A stretch of 6,406 nt of DNA. Source: an uncultured Pseudomonadota bacterium (GTDB lineage Bacteria; Pseudomonadota; Gammaproteobacteria; Burkholderiales; Eutrophovitaceae). The position numbers were made by a program, and so were the translations under genes. Positions 4,584 through 6,406 of this stretch are shown one piece after another; the first letter of the stretch is position 1, and every line of letters starts with the position of its first letter. Location: the NCBI GenBank assembly GCA_913057845.1, contig CAJXPC010000109.1, positions 1-6,406 of the forward strand, given 5' to 3'. The notes below the pieces were generated by a model. That model was not told the DNA's origin and did not search any database. It saw only the letters and a list, made by a program, of their open reading frames with translations.

Positions 4584-5561
4584 TTGGAACCAAGTCGAAT
4601 TGGAATTACGATGGGTGATCCCGCGGGGATCGGTCCCGAAATTATCGTTAAAACGTTACAGGAAATGTTGCCTGAAGCCAGATCCCGGTCAGTTGTTATC
4701 GGAAATATTGATTTGCTGGAGCGAGCGAGTCGTTTGATCGATGCGGGGCTTACATTCAGCGATTCGCTAAGTGTCGAACCTGGGAATGTGCCGGTTGTTC
4801 ATGTTCAGACTGCGGGTGCTGAGTCGATCAAAGATGGTCAATTAAGTGCGAGTGCCGGTGAGGCTGCCTATAGGTTTGTAGAAAAAGCTGTAGAGCTATC
4901 GCTCGATAAGTTGATCTCTGTAATTGTGACCGCACCGCTAAACAAAGCGGCTATGCATTTGGCGGGTCATAAGTTTGATGGACACACGGAGTTGCTCGCA
5001 AACCTAACAGGCGCAAAATCTTCTTACATGCTATTAGCTGGACCACAGTTGAGCGCGATTCATGTAACCACACACACATCACTTGCCAATGCGGCGGTTA
5101 CACCAAGCATCCAGCGCGTGTTGGATACTATCCGTATAGGTAACCAGCATTTTAAAAATATTGGTTACGCACGTCCGCGCTTAGCGGTTGCTGGCCTTAA
5201 CCCGCACTGCGGAGAGGGTGGACTGTTTGGTTCAGAAGAGGCTGATCGTTTGGCGCCTGCAATTAAACAGGCTAAGGAGGAAGGTATTGATGTGCAAGGT
5301 CCTATTTCAGGAGATACGGTATTTTATCGGGCGCTTAAGGGTGAGTTTGATCTCGTTGTTGCGCAGTATCATGACCAGGGCCATATTCCCACTAAGCTGA
5401 TTGCTTTTGATGAAACGGTTAACGTCAGTTTAGGTTTGCCCATTTATCGAACGTCTGTGGATCACGGCACCGCCTTCGACATTGCGTGGAAAGGTGTGGC
5501 GAATAACACCAATATGAAGGCGGCGATTGACTATGCGCGGAGAATCGCTGACGGACAATGA
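4584..5561 (+). CDS. pdxA2: PdxA2-like 4-phospho-acid dehydrogenase (four-carbon acid sugar catabolism)
   Basis: A 325-residue NAD-dependent dehydrogenase of the PdxA family, about the usual length. Visible marks are ITMGDPAGIGPE (8-19), DGHTE (132-136), and the metal-binding histidines H164 (TTHTSL), H208 (LNPHCGE) and H263 (YHDQGHIP), then SVDHGTAFDIA (291-301). PdxA itself oxidises 4-phospho-hydroxy-L-threonine for vitamin B6. The PdxA2 subgroup oxidises and decarboxylates 4-phospho-D-threonate or erythronate to DHAP and CO2. The catabolic call rests on context: the stop overlaps the start of a DUF1537 kinase by four bases, the established partner. A TphB-like dihydrodiol dehydrogenase, also of the PdxA fold, is a less likely alternative prompted by the ferredoxin upstream. 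The gene starts at TTG, 43 nt after the BKACE stop. Confidence 0.9.
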   Translation: MEPSRIGITMGDPAGIGPEIIVKTLQEMLPEARSRSVVIGNIDLLERASRLIDAGLTFSDSLSVEPGNVPVVHVQTAGAESIKDGQLSASAGEAAYRFVEKAVELSLDKLISVIVTAPLNKAAMHLAGHKFDGHTELLANLTGAKSSYMLLAGPQLSAIHVTTHTSLANAAVTPSIQRVLDTIRIGNQHFKNIGYARPRLAVAGLNPHCGEGGLFGSEEADRLAPAIKQAKEEGIDVQGPISGDTVFYRALKGEFDLVVAQYHDQGHIPTKLIAFDETVNVSLGLPIYRTSVDHGTAFDIAWKGVANNTNMKAAIDYARRIADGQ

Positions 5562-6406
5562 CGTCGCCGGATCTATCATCTAAGATCCTCATTGTTGCTG
5601 ATGATCTGACCGGAGCTCTTGATGCTGCTGGCCCTTTTTGTGAGCGTGGTTTTAGAGTTAAAACCATTGTGGATGCATCGATACCATTTGCGTGGTGTGA
5701 TCTGCTCGAGGCCGACGTGGTTGCGGTAAATACAAATTCTCGACATCTTTCTGCTCAAAAAGCAATTCAAGCAATCAATGATTGCTTGGGTCAATTAGAT
5801 CTGCGTAGTTTTCAGTATGTGATTAAAAAAATTGATTCGACGTTGAGGGGGAATGTCGTTTCGGAAACGCTGGCTGTCATGGATCATTGCGCCATTCAAG
5901 AAGCCTATATTGCGCCGGCATTTCCAGAGCAATTAAGAACAGTTCAAGCAGGTCAAGTGTACATCGATGGTGTTGCTCTTAGCGAGACTGAGTTTGTCAA
6001 AGATCAGCTCAGTCCTGCCCCTAGGATCAATATTCTGGAGATGTTTGAGATTAAAGATAGAGCCCTCCTCGTCAGTTTGAATCTTGAATCATTACACGCT
6101 GATCACGGTAGGAATGCCATTAGGGTATTTGATGCTATAGATATTGCAGATTTGGATCGGGTTGTTGCTGGTTTTTTGAGTAAGGAACAACCGTGTCTCT
6201 TGGTAGGTTCATCAGGTGTGACAAGTCGTCTAGCATTCGCGCTACCTCGGCGTGACAATCCCTTGGTTGCACGGGACACTTGTCACTCATTTTTATATTT
6301 GGTGGGCTCAAGATCAAAGAGATCTCTCGAGCAAGTATCCGAACTTGAAAAACGTTATTTTGGATCAGTTTATTCTGCAACCAATGGACAACTGGATGAC
6401 CTGCCT
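5558..6406 (+). CDS. Four-carbon acid sugar kinase (DUF1537 family), 3' end beyond window
   Basis: 283 codons are open to the window edge without a stop; the family is usually a little over 400 residues, so about two thirds is present. The ATG overlaps the PdxA2 stop as ATGA, implying translational coupling. N-terminal domain motifs are clear: IVADDLTGALDAA (12-24), NTNSRHLSA (58-66), KKIDSTLRGN (90-99), PAFPEQLRTV (120-129) and YIDGVALSET (135-144). The second domain begins with VGSSGV (216-221) and VGSRSKRS (249-256). DUF1537 kinases phosphorylate the 4-hydroxyl of C4 sugar acids (D-threonate, L-threonate, D-erythronate, or related 2-keto acids) with ATP, and the adjacent dehydrogenase uses the product. 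Within the PAFP motif L126 stands where a glycine is usual (from memory). Substrate stereochemistry cannot be assigned. Confidence 0.92.
   Translation, partial: MTSPDLSSKILIVADDLTGALDAAGPFCERGFRVKTIVDASIPFAWCDLLEADVVAVNTNSRHLSAQKAIQAINDCLGQLDLRSFQYVIKKIDSTLRGNVVSETLAVMDHCAIQEAYIAPAFPEQLRTVQAGQVYIDGVALSETEFVKDQLSPAPRINILEMFEIKDRALLVSLNLESLHADHGRNAIRVFDAIDIADLDRVVAGFLSKEQPCLLVGSSGVTSRLAFALPRRDNPLVARDTCHSFLYLVGSRSKRSLEQVSELEKRYFGSVYSATNGQLDDLP

Noticed and set aside
4584..5561. Biosynthetic PdxA of vitamin B6 synthesis
   Set aside because: The four-base overlap with a DUF1537 kinase and the catabolic neighbours favour PdxA2. The two cannot be separated by motifs alone.
6135..6380. An 81-codon minus-strand open frame
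   Set aside because: It lies wholly antisense to the DUF1537 kinase, which shows family motifs, and has no ribosome site or domain of its own.

Overview
The window looks like the end of a contig from a Pseudomonadota bacterium, most likely a free-living beta- or gammaproteobacterium of moderate GC. The grounds are the gene families (PQQ alcohol dehydrogenase, NagK-like hydrolase, BKACE, PdxA2, DUF1537 kinase), the Shine-Dalgarno patterns and the compact operon. No rRNA or other taxonomic marker is present. The first 39 bases are not genomic: they match an Illumina Nextera read-1 adapter preceded by the tail of an i5 index. Genomic sequence starts at about base 40.

Left part, minus strand (40-2066): a gene for a periplasmic PQQ-dependent alcohol dehydrogenase (2066 to 303) has a clear Sec signal peptide, beta-propeller W-motifs and a metal site of the lanthanide type (E202, N268, D319, D321). 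It lacks the usual vicinal cysteines before the NRG motif and has a Cys-Cys pair just after the metal-ligand Glu instead. A strong intrinsic terminator follows (220-253). Beyond it is the start of a second exported protein (145 to 40), cut off by the contig end. In such loci this position often holds the partner cytochrome c, but too little remains to tell.

Middle (2067-2529): a 463-bp AT-rich intergenic region between divergent genes. It holds a 28-bp near-perfect palindrome just upstream of the dehydrogenase, a 33-bp tract of perfect 10-bp period, two 7-bp tandem duplications and a possible sigma-70-like promoter for the rightward genes.

Right part, plus strand (2530-6406): five genes in one direction encode a free-standing [2Fe-2S] ferredoxin, a fumarylpyruvate-hydrolase-like FAH-family enzyme, a BKACE (DUF849) beta-keto acid cleavage enzyme, a PdxA2-like 4-phosphate dehydrogenase, and a DUF1537 four-carbon acid sugar kinase truncated by the window end. 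The last two overlap by ATGA. DUF1537 plus PdxA2 is the known pair that phosphorylates a C4 sugar acid, then oxidises and decarboxylates it to DHAP. Combined here with two carbon-carbon bond-cleaving enzymes (FAH and BKACE), the locus suggests a catabolic route for a hydroxy- or keto-acid whose substrate cannot be named from sequence. The ferredoxin hints at an oxygenase step encoded elsewhere. A functional link between this operon and the divergent dehydrogenase is possible but unproven.
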